From NCBI RefSeq assembly GCF_007859655.1, contig NZ_CP042304.1, positions 1,426,001 to 1,490,000 on the forward strand: a DNA stretch of 64,000 bases, given 5' to 3'. How positions within the stretch are numbered: the first letter of the stretch is position 1; each line of letters opens with the position of its first letter. Position numbers and translations under genes: made by a program. This stretch comes from Devosia ginsengisoli. Lineage in GTDB: Bacteria > Pseudomonadota > Alphaproteobacteria > Rhizobiales > Devosiaceae. Shown here piece by piece: positions 39,650-49,550 of the stretch. The notes beneath the pieces are model-generated. The model searched no databases. It had not been told where the DNA came from and was given only the letters and a program-made list of their open reading frames with translations.

Positions 39650-40402
39650 ATGAGCCGCAACAAGTTTCCCCCCAAGCCGAAATACGATCCCGATACCGGG
39701 CCGGTCTATCTCTATGGCCTGCACACGGTGCGCGCCGCGCTGGACAACAGCAACCGCATCAAGAAGGTGCTGCTGGCCACGCCCAACGCCCTCAACCGGC
39801 TCAGGGAGACCGGAGAGCTCGGCAAGGTGGCGGTCAAGGAAACCACGCCCAAGGAGCTTGATCGGCTGCTGGGCGATGATGCCGTGCATCAGGGCGCAGC
39901 GCTGGAGGTCGATCCGGTGAGCCGCTTCGGGCTCGATGACATCAAGCCGCTCAGGCTCGTCGTCGTACTCGACCAGATCACAGATCCGCATAATGTCGGC
40001 GCCATCCTGCGCACCGCCTGCGCCTTTGGCGCTGATGCGGTCATCACCACCGCCCGCCACTCCCCGCGCGAAACCGGTGTCATGGCCAAATCGGCCTCCG
40101 GCGCGCTCGATCTGGTGCCGATGATCGAGGTGCGCAACCTGGGTGACGCGCTGGAAAAACTCAAAGGGCGCGGCATGTTGGTGCTGGGCTTTGATTCTGA
40201 ATCGGAACATCAGCTCAAGCCGCGCACCGGCGATCAGCTGCTGGCCATCGTCATGGGCGCCGAGGGCAAGGGCCTGCGCCAGCGCACCCGCGAACTCTGC
40301 GATGAAATGGTCAAACTCGACATGCCTGGCCCGATCAAGTCGCTCAACGTGTCCAACGCCGCTGCCATCGCGCTGTTCGCCGCCACCGCTGGACGGTCCT
40401 GA
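39650..40402 (+). CDS. rlmB: 23S rRNA (guanosine-2251-2'-O)-methyltransferase
   Basis: 250 aa SPOUT methyltransferase. YLYGLHTVRAALDNSNRIKK starts the substrate-binding part; the SAM knot motifs are VVVLDQITDPHNVGAILRTA (about 105), IVMGAEGKGLRQRTRELCDE (about 200) and the end KSLNVSNAAAIALFAA. It methylates G2251 in the 23S P-loop. First chromosomal gene right of the prophage; overlaps the next gene by 1 base. Confidence 0.93.
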   Translation: MSRNKFPPKPKYDPDTGPVYLYGLHTVRAALDNSNRIKKVLLATPNALNRLRETGELGKVAVKETTPKELDRLLGDDAVHQGAALEVDPVSRFGLDDIKPLRLVVVLDQITDPHNVGAILRTACAFGADAVITTARHSPRETGVMAKSASGALDLVPMIEVRNLGDALEKLKGRGMLVLGFDSESEHQLKPRTGDQLLAIVMGAEGKGLRQRTRELCDEMVKLDMPGPIKSLNVSNAAAIALFAATAGRS

Positions 40403-40794
40403 TGAGCCAGTTTGCCCCCTTTGCCATGGCCCTGCGCCTCTCGGGCGTGACGCTGGACCAATACGCCCTCGATGCCGCGCTGAAACAGCTCGCCAGCCGC
40501 TATGAGCCGGAAGACGCCGAAGGCAGCTTCTATGCCCAGGTGGATGTGCCGGTGAACAATCCGGTGCGGGCCTTGCTGGAACTGGCCGAGCGCTCCGGCC
40601 CCGCCATTGCGGCCATGCTGGAAGACCGCCGCATCGGCAAGGCCGTGCTCGACATCGCCTTTGACTATCCCGAGCATGGCGAGGCCATGTCCACCCGCCT
40701 GCCCGCCCACGTGGCCGCCGCCATTGCCGGCCACGGCATCGATATCGAAATCTCGGTCTACCTGACCGATGTCGAAGAAGACGACGAGGACTGA
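40402..40794 (+). CDS. Hypothetical chromosomal protein, 130 aa
   Basis: Start MSQFAPFAMALRLSGVTLDQ coupled to the rlmB stop (TGATG). Soluble alpha-beta protein with an acidic end (TDVEEDDED). No motif that I recognise. It ends just before the convergent LacI regulator gene. Confidence 0.75.
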   Translation: MSQFAPFAMALRLSGVTLDQYALDAALKQLASRYEPEDAEGSFYAQVDVPVNNPVRALLELAERSGPAIAAMLEDRRIGKAVLDIAFDYPEHGEAMSTRLPAHVAAAIAGHGIDIEISVYLTDVEEDDED

Positions 40795-40813
40795 GGCCGG
40801 GAGCCTGCCGACG

Positions 40814-41809
40814 TCATTTGCGGGCGGCGGTACTGTTGCGGATCACCAGATGGGTCTTCAGCACGTGCCGGACATCGACGGCAGGCGAGCCGCCGAAATT
40901 GTCGACAAGCAGGGAAATCGCCACTTCGCCGGCCGCCACGCAATGGTTGGAGATCGTGGTCAGCGCCGGGCTGGTCGTCGATCCCAAGACATCGTCGCAG
41001 CCGACCACGCTGATCTGCTCGGGCACGGCGACGGAAAGGTCGGCCAGGCCGGCCAATATGCCTTGCGCCAGCAAGTCGTCGAAAGCCACGCAGGCCGTTG
41101 CCCCCGAGGCGACCACTCGCTCCGCCGATTTCCGCCCGCTTTCATAGGTCGACCGGTTCGCCGAGATCGAAGACACTTCGAGCCCCTGCCGCCTTGCGGC
41201 ATTGCGAAACGCGGTGCGACGCTGCGCATTCGACCACGAGGTCGCCGGGCCGCTGACATAGGCCAGGTGCCGGTGGCCGAGCTCGGCCAGATGGGTCACC
41301 GCATCCTCCATGCCCGGCGCGCTGTCGATCAGCACGCGCAGCATATTGTCGATATCGCGATTGATCAGCACCAGCGGCATGCGTTGGGCATAGGCCCATA
41401 TCTGCGTATCCGAGAGCCGGGACGAGACAAGGACAACGCCATCCACCTGGCTGGCAAAGCGCTCGAGCAGTTGATCCTCGCGCTCAGGCTTTTCATCGGA
41501 ATCACCGAGGAAGACGCAGAGGTCATACTCCTCGGCCTTGCGCTGCGCGGCGCGGATCAAGGGCGGGAAAAACGGATTGGCCACGTCGGGCACGACAAGG
41601 GCGATATTGCGCGAACGGCCCGTGCTGAGCGCCTGCGCCACCGGGTTGGGCGTATAGCCCAGCTGCTTGGCCACTTCGAGCACGCGGGCAACCGTTTCGC
41701 GCGTCAGCCTTTCAGGCTGCGAGAAGGCCCGCGAGACCGTGGAACGCGCCACGCCAGCCTGCGCCGCCACCTGGCTGATCGTGGGCCGCTTGCCGCCTGT
41801 CCAGTTCAT
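40814..41809 (-). CDS. LacI-family regulator of the nag/peptide locus
   Basis: 331 aa from ATG 41809, with GAGG 7 bases upstream. LacI helix-turn-helix (TISQVAAQAGVARSTVSRAF), hinge helix (VAQALSTGRSRN) and a periplasmic-binding-like domain (ALVVPDVANPFFPPLIRAAQ; GVVLVSSRLSD; SVVGCDDVLGSTTSPALTTI). It is divergent from nagB with an inverted repeat between. A second copy of the repeat precedes the ABC operon, so it probably controls both. The effector may be an amino-sugar phosphate. Confidence 0.9.
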   Translation of the reverse strand: MNWTGGKRPTISQVAAQAGVARSTVSRAFSQPERLTRETVARVLEVAKQLGYTPNPVAQALSTGRSRNIALVVPDVANPFFPPLIRAAQRKAEEYDLCVFLGDSDEKPEREDQLLERFASQVDGVVLVSSRLSDTQIWAYAQRMPLVLINRDIDNMLRVLIDSAPGMEDAVTHLAELGHRHLAYVSGPATSWSNAQRRTAFRNAARRQGLEVSSISANRSTYESGRKSAERVVASGATACVAFDDLLAQGILAGLADLSVAVPEQISVVGCDDVLGSTTSPALTTISNHCVAAGEVAISLLVDNFGGSPAVDVRHVLKTHLVIRNSTAARK

Positions 41810-41879
41810 GCTTTGCCTCGCCAAACGCTGCGTTGGTTACTGTTTGCCACATTTGTCGAGATTTCGCTACATTGACTTG

Positions 41880-41891
41880 GCAACCGGTTGC
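41880..41891. promoter_or_regulatory. LacI-family operator between regulator and nagB
   Basis: Perfect palindrome GCAACCGGTTGC with a LacI-family central CCGG. It lies about 95 bases before the nagB start and 70 bases before the regulator start. The same 12 bases, plus the following AT, recur at 51245-51256. Confidence 0.82.
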
Positions 41892-41985
41892 ATGATAGTG
41901 CGCATGACAATGTGAGGACGACCGGACGCACCTCTCCGCCCGGCCAGCGGCTTCAGTTCGGCACCATTAGGGAGGCAAAGAGAAT

Positions 41986-42731
41986 ATGTCGCAAAAGTCG
42001 GGTTTCACGGTCAACCACGTCCCGGATCGCGCTGCGCTCGAGCAGCAATCGGCGCTGGCTATCGCGGATTCCCTTCGGTCCCTCCTGGCCCGGCAGGACA
42101 GGGTCCGCGCCGTGTTCGCGGCAGCGGCCAGCCAGTTGGGCACCCTGACCCTGCTGCGTCAGCAGGACGGCATAGACTGGCATCGCATGGAAGCCTTCCA
42201 CATGGATGAATATGTCGGGCTGCCGGCCGAACACCCTGCCCGTTTCGGCAACTGGCTGAAGCGCAATGTCTTCGATCACCTGCCCTTGGCCGCCGTGCAC
42301 CTCATCGAACCCGACGGCGATGCGCAAGCGGCCGCACAGGATTATGCCGCAAAACTGGCCGCCGCGCCCATCGACCTCGTCTGCCTCGGGATCGGCGTCA
42401 ACGGCCACATCGCCTTCAACGACCCCCGGTCGCGGACTTCAACGACCCACTGACCGTCAAGGTGGTCGAACTGGACCTGATCTGCCGCCAGCAGCAGGTC
42501 GACGATGGCGAATTCGCCACCGTGGCCGATGTACCCCAGCACGCGATCACGCTCACGATACCGCAGCTAATGGCCGGCAATCGGCTGATCTGCATCGTGC
42601 CGGGCGCCAGCAAGGCCGAAGCCGTGCGCAGCACTATTCGCGGGCCGATTGACACCGCCTGCCCGGCGAGCATCCTGCGCCGACACAACGACTGCACCCT
42701 CTATGTCGATCAGGAATCCTATCCCCAATGA
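41986..42731 (+). pseudogene. nagB: Glucosamine-6-phosphate deaminase, frameshifted
   Basis: Start MSQKSGFTVNHVPDRAALEQ at 41986 after a GGGAGG site. The first part has AFHMDEYVGLPAEHPARFGN with the catalytic Asp region and GVNGHIAFNDP. In the five-C run at 42422-42426 one base seems missing: as given, translation ends soon after (stop at 42451). Adding a C restores PVADFNDPLTVKVVELDLIC and the normal end (GASKAEAVRSTIRGPIDTAC). The enzyme would convert GlcN-6-P to Fru-6-P and ammonia. Real loss or sequence error cannot be told apart here. Stop overlaps nagA (ATGA). Confidence 0.85.
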
Positions 42732-43873
42732 GCGGCAGCGGCGAGATTTCCGGCATTGACCCGACAACAGGGCAGCCGCAACGCATTCATTTCGAAAACG
42801 GGCTGATCACCCGCATCGAGCCGGCCACTGATGCGAAACACTACCTGGCCGCCGGACTGATCGACCTGCAGGTCAATGGCTATGCCGGCCATGATCTCAA
42901 TTCCGGCGCGCTGGACGCGGCCACCGTTCGCGCCTTGGGCCAGGTCCTGCTGCAAACCGGGGTCACCAGCTTTGCGCCCACACTGATCACCGCGAGCGAA
43001 GCCGGCCTGCTGCACGGGCTGCGCACCATCGCGCTGGCGCGCGCCGGCGACCCCGTATTGGCGCAGATGATCGGCCATATTCACGTGGAAGGCCCCTGGA
43101 TTTCAGCCGAGGATGGCGCCCGCGGCGCGCATCCGACGGCCCATATCCGCGCTATCGATCTAGACGAATTCCAGCGCTGGCAAGCGGCCTGCGACGGGCT
43201 GGTCGGCATGGTGACACTGTCACCGCACAGCCCCGACGCACCCGAGAAGATCCGGCACCTGGTGCGCATGGGCACTCAGGTGGCCATCGGTCATACCCAT
43301 GCCACGCCAGCCCAGATTGCGGCGGCAGCCGAGGCCGGTGCGAGCATTTCGACCCATCTGGGCAATGGCATTGCCGCCACCCTGCCCCGGCATCCCAACG
43401 CGATCTGGGCCCAACTGGCCGACGACCGGCTCACTGCCGGGCTGATCGCCGATGGCCACCATCTCGATGCCGATACGTTCAAGGTCATGCTGCGCGCCAA
43501 AGGTCCGAACAGGGCCTTCCTGGTTTCCGATGCCGTGGCTTTGGGCGGACTGTCGCCGGGTCGCTATCACCAGCCGATTGGCGGAGACGTCGAATTGAGC
43601 GCTGATGGGCGGCTGAGTTTGGCCGGCACGCCTTACCTTGCCGGCGCGGCACGCAACCTGGCCGAAGGCGTCGCCAGCGCCATCGCCATGGCCGACATCA
43701 CGCTCGCCGAGGCGCTCGACCTCGCCAGCCGTCAGGCCGGCCGGTTGATGGGCGGTCGCGGCAGGCTGGAAATCGGCGCCGCAGCAGACCTGATCTGCTT
43801 CGACTGGAAACCGGGGCAAACCAACCTCGATATCCGCAACGTCTATCTGCGCGGGGAGCGCGTTGTGGGATGA
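42728..43873 (+). CDS. nagA: N-acetylglucosamine-6-phosphate deacetylase
   Basis: 381 aa amidohydrolase. LIDLQVNGYAGHDLNSGA holds the first metal region, HVEGPWISAEDGARGAHPTA the Glu ligand and substrate loop, AIGHTHATPAQIAAAAEAGA the His pair, and LVSDAVALGGLSPGRYHQPI the catalytic Asp. It removes acetate from GlcNAc-6-P and feeds NagB. Overlaps the gene before and the epimerase gene after by 4 bases. Confidence 0.93.
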   Translation: MSGSGEISGIDPTTGQPQRIHFENGLITRIEPATDAKHYLAAGLIDLQVNGYAGHDLNSGALDAATVRALGQVLLQTGVTSFAPTLITASEAGLLHGLRTIALARAGDPVLAQMIGHIHVEGPWISAEDGARGAHPTAHIRAIDLDEFQRWQAACDGLVGMVTLSPHSPDAPEKIRHLVRMGTQVAIGHTHATPAQIAAAAEAGASISTHLGNGIAATLPRHPNAIWAQLADDRLTAGLIADGHHLDADTFKVMLRAKGPNRAFLVSDAVALGGLSPGRYHQPIGGDVELSADGRLSLAGTPYLAGAARNLAEGVASAIAMADITLAEALDLASRQAGRLMGGRGRLEIGAAADLICFDWKPGQTNLDIRNVYLRGERVVG

Positions 43874-45087
43874 CGGGTGGCGATCGCAACAGCCAGTTGC
43901 GCGACTGGCGCAATAAATATGTGGCCCTCAACCAGGCAAGCCTGCAATGGCTTCTCGATCGCCCCGCTTTGCCCGGTGGGTGGCTCAATACCAAGGTCAA
44001 CAGCCTGACGCTGGCCGACTACGGTCCCGATGACGGCCTGAGGGCACCGCAATTCACCTATGGCTGGATCCAGGGCCGCGGGCTGGAAGCGCTGGTGACC
44101 CATGCCGATTATCTGCAGGCCGAAGCCCCTGATCTGGCCGCACGGGCCATGGACAGGGCTCGCGCACTCTACGACAGCCTCGCCGCGCTCTATGCGGAAT
44201 ATGGCAACGGCTATTTCCTCTACGATGGCGCCCGAATTCCCGTTCACATGGATGCCACCGGCCAGGCGCATCGGCAGCTATCGGGCGCCGGCTTTGCCAC
44301 CTATTCGCAGGCCTTCATGCTGAAAGGCCTCATTGCCGCTGCCCAGCGCTTCGACACACCGCGCGAAGCCACCTGGCGCGGGCATATGCAGGTGCTCATT
44401 GCCGATCTGGAAAAGGGACGCTTCATCCAGAATGAGCGCCAGCCGCTCGATGCGGCAGCCCTGGCCGGCGAGCGCGAAAATTACGGTCCCCGCATGATCC
44501 TGCTCGGCGCCGCGGCCCTGCTGCAGGAGTTGGGCCATGGGAGCGATGCTGCCTTCGGCAATCGCTTCATCGATCATGTTCTCAACCGCCACATGGATGC
44601 CAAAACGCATCTGCTGCGCGACGAGCCGGACGGCGAGCTATGCAATCCGGGCCATGCCATCGAGTTTTTCGGCTTCGCCCTCGACTTCGTCGCTGCGGAT
44701 GATCCGCGTATTCCACAATTGCTGCAGGGATTGCAGGCCAGTTGCGAGGCCGGGTTTCACGGCCCCGGCATCGGCATTGCCGTATCCGTCAAGACCGGCG
44801 CGGTGCTCGAACCCCATTTCCCCTGGTGGACGCTGCCCGAGACGATCCGGGCGACGGCCCTGGCCTATGAGCGGAACGGCGACGCGCGGTTCATCGAATT
44901 CTGGCACCGGGCGGACAGCGCTTTCTGGCAGAATTACCTGCGTTCCGATGCGCCCATGGCCTTCCAGAACCGCGACTGGACCGGACCGGTGGACCGGGTG
45001 CCGGCAACACCCGATCTCGACCCGCTTTATCATACCGGCTTGTCGCTATTGGGCGCGATAAGGGCGGTCGACCGCCTCACCCGATAA
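43870..45087 (+). CDS. N-acylglucosamine 2-epimerase (AGE) family protein
   Basis: 405 aa alpha/alpha-barrel family. WLNTKVNSLTLADYGPDDGL is near 35, FTYGWIQGRGLEALVTHADY near 60, and NPGHAIEFFGFALDFVAADD holds the conserved histidine near 260; FPWWTLPETIRATALAYERN is another core motif. It likely interconverts GlcNAc- or mannose-type sugars before phosphorylation. Translated with nagA. Overlaps the convergent dipeptidase by 11 bases. Confidence 0.85.
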   Translation: MTGGDRNSQLRDWRNKYVALNQASLQWLLDRPALPGGWLNTKVNSLTLADYGPDDGLRAPQFTYGWIQGRGLEALVTHADYLQAEAPDLAARAMDRARALYDSLAALYAEYGNGYFLYDGARIPVHMDATGQAHRQLSGAGFATYSQAFMLKGLIAAAQRFDTPREATWRGHMQVLIADLEKGRFIQNERQPLDAAALAGERENYGPRMILLGAAALLQELGHGSDAAFGNRFIDHVLNRHMDAKTHLLRDEPDGELCNPGHAIEFFGFALDFVAADDPRIPQLLQGLQASCEAGFHGPGIGIAVSVKTGAVLEPHFPWWTLPETIRATALAYERNGDARFIEFWHRADSAFWQNYLRSDAPMAFQNRDWTGPVDRVPATPDLDPLYHTGLSLLGAIRAVDRLTR

Positions 45088-46135
45088 TGCGGCCCAGCAC
45101 ATCGATCCAGTTGCGCCAGGCCAGCCGTTCGATCAGCTCCCGGCCATAGCCGGCATCGGCCAGCGCCTTGGTCAGAACAGGCATGCCGGCAATATCGCCA
45201 ATGGCCTCCGGCACCACCGCGCCATCGAAATCCGAGCCGAACCCTACCCGACCTTCGCCCAGCCGTTCGATCAGATAGTCGAGCTGCCGCACCATGAGCG
45301 CGATATCCGTATCGGCGCGCATGTCGCCGTCATCCCGCAGGAAGGCGGTGGCGAAGTTGAGCCCCACCATGCCGTCGGAATCCCTGATGGCATCGAGCTG
45401 ACGGTCGGTCAGGTTGCGGGCGGCCGGGCACAAAGCATGGGCGTTGGAATGCGTCGCCACCAGCGGTGACTGCGACAGCTTGGCCACATCCCAAAAGCCC
45501 TGCTCGGTAATGTGCGAAAGGTCGACCAGCATGCCGAGCCGGTTGCACTGCCGCACCAGCTCGCGCCCGGCGTCGGTCAGACCCGGCCCGGTATCGGGTG
45601 AACTGGGAAAGCGGAACGGAACGCCGTAGCCATACCGGTTGGGCCTGCTCCAGACCGGTCCCAGCGATCGCAGCCCGGCGGCATACAGCACCTCCAGCAT
45701 GTCGAAATTCGCGTCGATCGGCTCGGCGCCTTCCAGATGCAGCACAATGGCAAGCTTGCCGGCGGCAAAGGCCGCTTCGATATCCGCCCGGTTCAAACAC
45801 AGTGCCACCCGGCCACCGGCCTGGTCCAGGATGCGACGCAGCAGTGCGACCTGCGCGAGCATCGATGCCTGGGCGGTTTCGAGCGCCAGCAGACCCGGCA
45901 GCGGCATGTCGACGCCGTCGGCCGTACGATGCTCGGCAAAATCGAAACTGCCGCCCGACGGGCAGAAAACGGCGAACAGCCCGCCGGCCACGCCTCCCCT
46001 CAACGCGCGCGGCAGGTCGATATGACCATCCGTCGAACCATTGAGGAAGGCACCGACCGGATCGGCCACGCCCGACATGACGAGCCGCCCGAGCACATCA
46101 TTATGCCCGTCGAAAACCCTGACTGGGTTAGTCAT
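45077..46135 (-). CDS. Membrane dipeptidase (renal dipeptidase, M19 family)
   Basis: 352 aa. VFDGHNDVLGRLVMSG holds the His-x-Asp metal ligands, AIVLHLEGAEPIDANFDML the Glu ligand, SHITEQGFWDVA and LVATHSNAHALCPAARNLTD the further His residues. VGFGSDFDGAVVP is the conserved Asp near the end. It hydrolyses dipeptides, including those with D-residues. No signal peptide, so cytoplasmic. Last gene of the ABC operon; it would process imported peptides. Confidence 0.92.
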   Translation of the reverse strand: MTNPVRVFDGHNDVLGRLVMSGVADPVGAFLNGSTDGHIDLPRALRGGVAGGLFAVFCPSGGSFDFAEHRTADGVDMPLPGLLALETAQASMLAQVALLRRILDQAGGRVALCLNRADIEAAFAAGKLAIVLHLEGAEPIDANFDMLEVLYAAGLRSLGPVWSRPNRYGYGVPFRFPSSPDTGPGLTDAGRELVRQCNRLGMLVDLSHITEQGFWDVAKLSQSPLVATHSNAHALCPAARNLTDRQLDAIRDSDGMVGLNFATAFLRDDGDMRADTDIALMVRQLDYLIERLGEGRVGFGSDFDGAVVPEAIGDIAGMPVLTKALADAGYGRELIERLAWRNWIDVLGRIIG

Positions 46136-47762
46136 TCGCTTCTATCTCCGTGAAGCTGTGTTTCTGGCCCGGCACCGCCGCCAGCAGCCGTTTCGTGTAG
46201 TCCGATTGCGGGCTGCCCAGCACCGCCGCGACGCTGCCGGCCTCGGCAATCCTGCCGCGCTGCATCACCACGATCGTATCGCTGATCTGGGCCGCCACGC
46301 GCAGGTCGTGGGTGATGAAGAGAATGCTGAGGTCGAGCCGCCGCCTGATATCGTCGAGCAGCCGCACCACCTGCTGCTGCACCGTGGCATCGAGAGCCGA
46401 AACAGCCTCGTCGGCAATCAGCACCTCGGGTTGCAAGGCCAGCGCGCGGGCGATGCAGATGCGCTGCCGCTGCCCGCCGCTGAACTGGTAGGGAAACCGA
46501 TCCAGCGAATCCGGCCGCAACCCGACCAGTTCCATCAGCTCGGCGGCGCGGGCCATGGCCTCTTTCCGCGAGGTGCCGAAATTCATCGGCCCCTCGATGA
46601 TGGATTCGCCCACTTTGCGGCGCGGATTGAGTGAGCGATTGGGGTCCTGGAACACCATCTGCACGCGCTGGCCATGCCGGCGAGACCCGGCACCTTGCGG
46701 GGCATCTCCACCCACCACGATCTGCCCGTCGGACGGGGCAGTCAGGCCGGCAAGGCAGCGCGCCAGCGTGCTTTTGCCCGAACCGGATTCCCCCACCACG
46801 CTCAGCACTTCCCCGCGCCGCAGCGTCAGGTCCACGCCACCCACGGCGTCGAACCGCTCCTGGCGGAACAGGCCTTTGCGACGCGAAAAACTCTTGCGCA
46901 GGTCGGTCATGCGCACCAGCACCGGCCCGAGTTCCTTGGGCTCGGCGCGCACGCTGCCCAGTTCCGGAATGGCGTTGATCAGGGCGCGCGTATAGTCCTG
47001 CTGGGGATTTCCCAGCACGGCCTCAGCGCTACCCTGCTCGACCACCTGCCCATGCTGCATGACCACGACATGGTCGGCAATGTCGCGGACCACGCCGATA
47101 TCATGGGTGATGAACAGCACGCCCGTGCCGCGCCGCACCTGCAGGTCCTTGATGAGGCGCAGGATTTCGGCCTGCGTGGTCACGTCCAGCGCGGTGGTCG
47201 GTTCATCGGCGATGAGCAGCATGGGATCGAGGATCAGCGCCATGGCGATCATGACGCGCTGCCGCTGTCCACCGGACAGCTCATGCGGATAGGCCCGGCT
47301 GATCTGTTCCGGACTGGGAAGCTGCACCGCCTGCAAGGCCGCCAGAACCTGCTCTCGCCGCTCCCCGGCGCCGAGCTGCGGGCGGTGGATCTTGAGGACC
47401 TCCTCGATCTGCGCGCCCACATTCACCACGGGATGCAGCGCGGTCATCGGCTCCTGGAAAATCATCGACACGTCGCGGCCGACGATCTGCCGCCTCTCCT
47501 GCGGCGTGATATTCAGCAGGTCCCGCCCGGCCAGCGAAATGGTCCCGCGCACTCCGCGTTGCAGCACGCGCGGCAGCAGGCCCATCGTGGCCATGGCGGT
47601 CAGGGATTTTCCCGAGCCGGATTCGCCCACCAGGCACACCATCTCGCCACGGCGAATGCGAAGGTCGAGATTGGCCACGGCATGCGGACGGTCGGCCCCG
47701 ATCGGCAGGTCGATCTGCAGACCCGCAATGTCGAGCACTGCAGGCTCTTTGGTCTGGTTCAT
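46128..47762 (-). CDS. Dipeptide/oligopeptide ABC transporter, fused double ATPase
   Basis: 544 aa from MNQTKEPAVLDIAGLQIDLP. Two ABC domains in tandem: first Walker A GESGSGKSLTA, signature LSGGQRQRVMIAMA, Walker B MLLIADEPTTALD; second GESGSGKSTLARCLA, FSGGQRQRICIARAL, VLIADEAVSALD. DppD and DppF are usually separate; fused forms like GsiA exist. It powers import with the two permeases. Overlaps the dipeptidase gene by 8 bases. Confidence 0.93.
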   Translation of the reverse strand: MNQTKEPAVLDIAGLQIDLPIGADRPHAVANLDLRIRRGEMVCLVGESGSGKSLTAMATMGLLPRVLQRGVRGTISLAGRDLLNITPQERRQIVGRDVSMIFQEPMTALHPVVNVGAQIEEVLKIHRPQLGAGERREQVLAALQAVQLPSPEQISRAYPHELSGGQRQRVMIAMALILDPMLLIADEPTTALDVTTQAEILRLIKDLQVRRGTGVLFITHDIGVVRDIADHVVVMQHGQVVEQGSAEAVLGNPQQDYTRALINAIPELGSVRAEPKELGPVLVRMTDLRKSFSRRKGLFRQERFDAVGGVDLTLRRGEVLSVVGESGSGKSTLARCLAGLTAPSDGQIVVGGDAPQGAGSRRHGQRVQMVFQDPNRSLNPRRKVGESIIEGPMNFGTSRKEAMARAAELMELVGLRPDSLDRFPYQFSGGQRQRICIARALALQPEVLIADEAVSALDATVQQQVVRLLDDIRRRLDLSILFITHDLRVAAQISDTIVVMQRGRIAEAGSVAAVLGSPQSDYTKRLLAAVPGQKHSFTEIEAND

Positions 47763-47763
47763 G

Positions 47764-48612
47764 TCAGTCACTCTTGAGCCGCAGCGGATCGGTGGAATCG
47801 CGCAGGCCATCCCCCACCAGATTGACGGCGAGAACCGTGGCGGTGAGGAACAGCGCCGGCACGAACACGCCCCAGGGCGCGATCTGGAAGGCCAGGCGCC
47901 CCTCGGCGATCATGTTGCCCCAACTGGGCATTTCCGGCGGCATACCGACACCCAGGAAGCTCAGCAGTGATTCCGCCACGATGGCATTGGCGCCGACATA
48001 GGTGCCGATGACGATGAGCGGCGCGAGCGCGTTGGGAATGAAATGCCGCCACAGCAACATGGGCAGCCGCGTCCCGCCCATGCGCGCCGCTTCGACATAG
48101 GGTTCGGTGCGGATGGACAGCGCCAGGCTACGTGTCAGGCGCACCGTATCGGGCAGGCTGGGAATGCCGATGGCAATCAGCAGCGCCCACAATCCGCCGC
48201 CCCACATGACGACCATGGCAACGCCGACCAGCACCGCCGGCATGGCCATGATACCGTCGATCACCCGCATGATCAGGCCATCCAGCCAGCGCACCGAGCC
48301 GGCCAGCAGGCCAAGCAGCACGCCGACGCAAAGTACGGCGACACCGACAAGAAATCCCACCGTGAGCGAGATGCGGCCACCATGCAGCGCCCGTGTCAGC
48401 ACGTCCCGGCCGATGCGGTCGGTTCCGAGCCAGTGTTCACCCGATGGCGGCTGTAGCCGCGTGGCGGGATTGATATCGGTGGGACCATAGGGGCTGATCC
48501 ACGGCGCCAGCACGGCGGTGGCAATCAGCACGGCTAGGACCACGAGACCCAGTATCGTGACGGGATCGAGCTGCAGCCGCCGCATGGCGGGCGCGGATGC
48601 GACGTCGCTCAT
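47764..48612 (-). CDS. Peptide ABC transporter permease, DppC-type
   Basis: 282 aa. N-terminal span (LGLVVLAVLIATAVLAPWIS) and the DppC signature PSGEHWLGTDRIGRDVLTRA, then further spans (ISLTVGFLVGVAVLCVGVLL) and the EAA loop (EPYVEAARMGGTRLPMLLWR). It forms half of the channel with the DppB-type protein, whose gene it overlaps by 4 bases. Confidence 0.92.
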   Translation of the reverse strand: MSDVASAPAMRRLQLDPVTILGLVVLAVLIATAVLAPWISPYGPTDINPATRLQPPSGEHWLGTDRIGRDVLTRALHGGRISLTVGFLVGVAVLCVGVLLGLLAGSVRWLDGLIMRVIDGIMAMPAVLVGVAMVVMWGGGLWALLIAIGIPSLPDTVRLTRSLALSIRTEPYVEAARMGGTRLPMLLWRHFIPNALAPLIVIGTYVGANAIVAESLLSFLGVGMPPEMPSWGNMIAEGRLAFQIAPWGVFVPALFLTATVLAVNLVGDGLRDSTDPLRLKSD

Positions 48613-49550
48613 TGGCGGATCCTCGGATCGAGCAGCGCATAGATCATGTCGACCACCATGTTGACGAAGATGTAGATGAGCGCCGTCACCAGGATGACGC
48701 CCTGGATGATCGGGAAGTCGCGTTTGAGAATGGCTTCCGTAACCAGCCGGCCCAGGCCGGGAATGTTGAACAGCGTCTCAGTCACCACCACGCCGCCTAG
48801 CAGGCCGGCAAAGCTGGAGCCGATAATGGTGATGATCGGCACCGCGGCACAGCGCAGGGCGTGGGCCGTGAGAACGCGCAGCGGCGTGGCGCCCTTGGCC
48901 CGTGCAGTCCGCACGAAATCTTCCTTGAGCATGTCGAGCACCGCCGCGCGGCTGACGCGGGCGAAGAGCGACATGTAAAACGCGCCCAAGGTAATGATCG
49001 GAAGGGTCATGCCCCGCAGGAATTGTCCCAAGTCAGTCTGCGGCGGCGTAAAGCCCTGCACCGGAAACCAGCCGGGCACCAAAGCGAGCCAATAGACCAG
49101 CGTATAGGCCACGATGAAGATCGGCAGCGAAAAGCCGATCGAGGCCACGCCCATCAGCAGCTTGTCGGGCCAGCGCCCTGCGGTGACGGCCGCGAACGTG
49201 CCCATGGGCACGCCCAGCAGGACGGCGAAGAGCAGCGTGCCGATGGCCAGCGCAATGGTCGGGCCGATGCGCACGGAGATCATGTCGACGACAGGTGTGC
49301 CGTAGAACAGCGAGCTTCCCAGATCACCCCGCAGGGTGCTGCCGGCCCAGTCGAGAAACTGGATCGGCAGCGGACGGTTGAGCCCAAGCGCTTCGCGCAG
49401 CGTCTCCACCTCGGCGGCGCCGGCACTGTCGCCAGCGATGATCCGGGCGGGATCGCTCCCGCCCAGATGCACCACAAGAAAGACCGCCAGCATGACGATG
49501 GCGATGACCGGCACTGTTGCCAGGGCACGCCGGAGCAGGAATGAGATCAT
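48609..49550 (-). CDS. Peptide ABC transporter permease, DppB-type
   Basis: 313 aa. MISFLLRRALATVPVIAIVM is the usual DppB start; six spans and the EAA loop (EDFVRTARAKGATPLRVLTA). GSSLFYGTPVVDMISVRIGP is typical of the periplasmic part. Directly downstream of the binding-protein gene. Confidence 0.93.
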   Translation of the reverse strand: MISFLLRRALATVPVIAIVMLAVFLVVHLGGSDPARIIAGDSAGAAEVETLREALGLNRPLPIQFLDWAGSTLRGDLGSSLFYGTPVVDMISVRIGPTIALAIGTLLFAVLLGVPMGTFAAVTAGRWPDKLLMGVASIGFSLPIFIVAYTLVYWLALVPGWFPVQGFTPPQTDLGQFLRGMTLPIITLGAFYMSLFARVSRAAVLDMLKEDFVRTARAKGATPLRVLTAHALRCAAVPIITIIGSSFAGLLGGVVVTETLFNIPGLGRLVTEAILKRDFPIIQGVILVTALIYIFVNMVVDMIYALLDPRIRQ

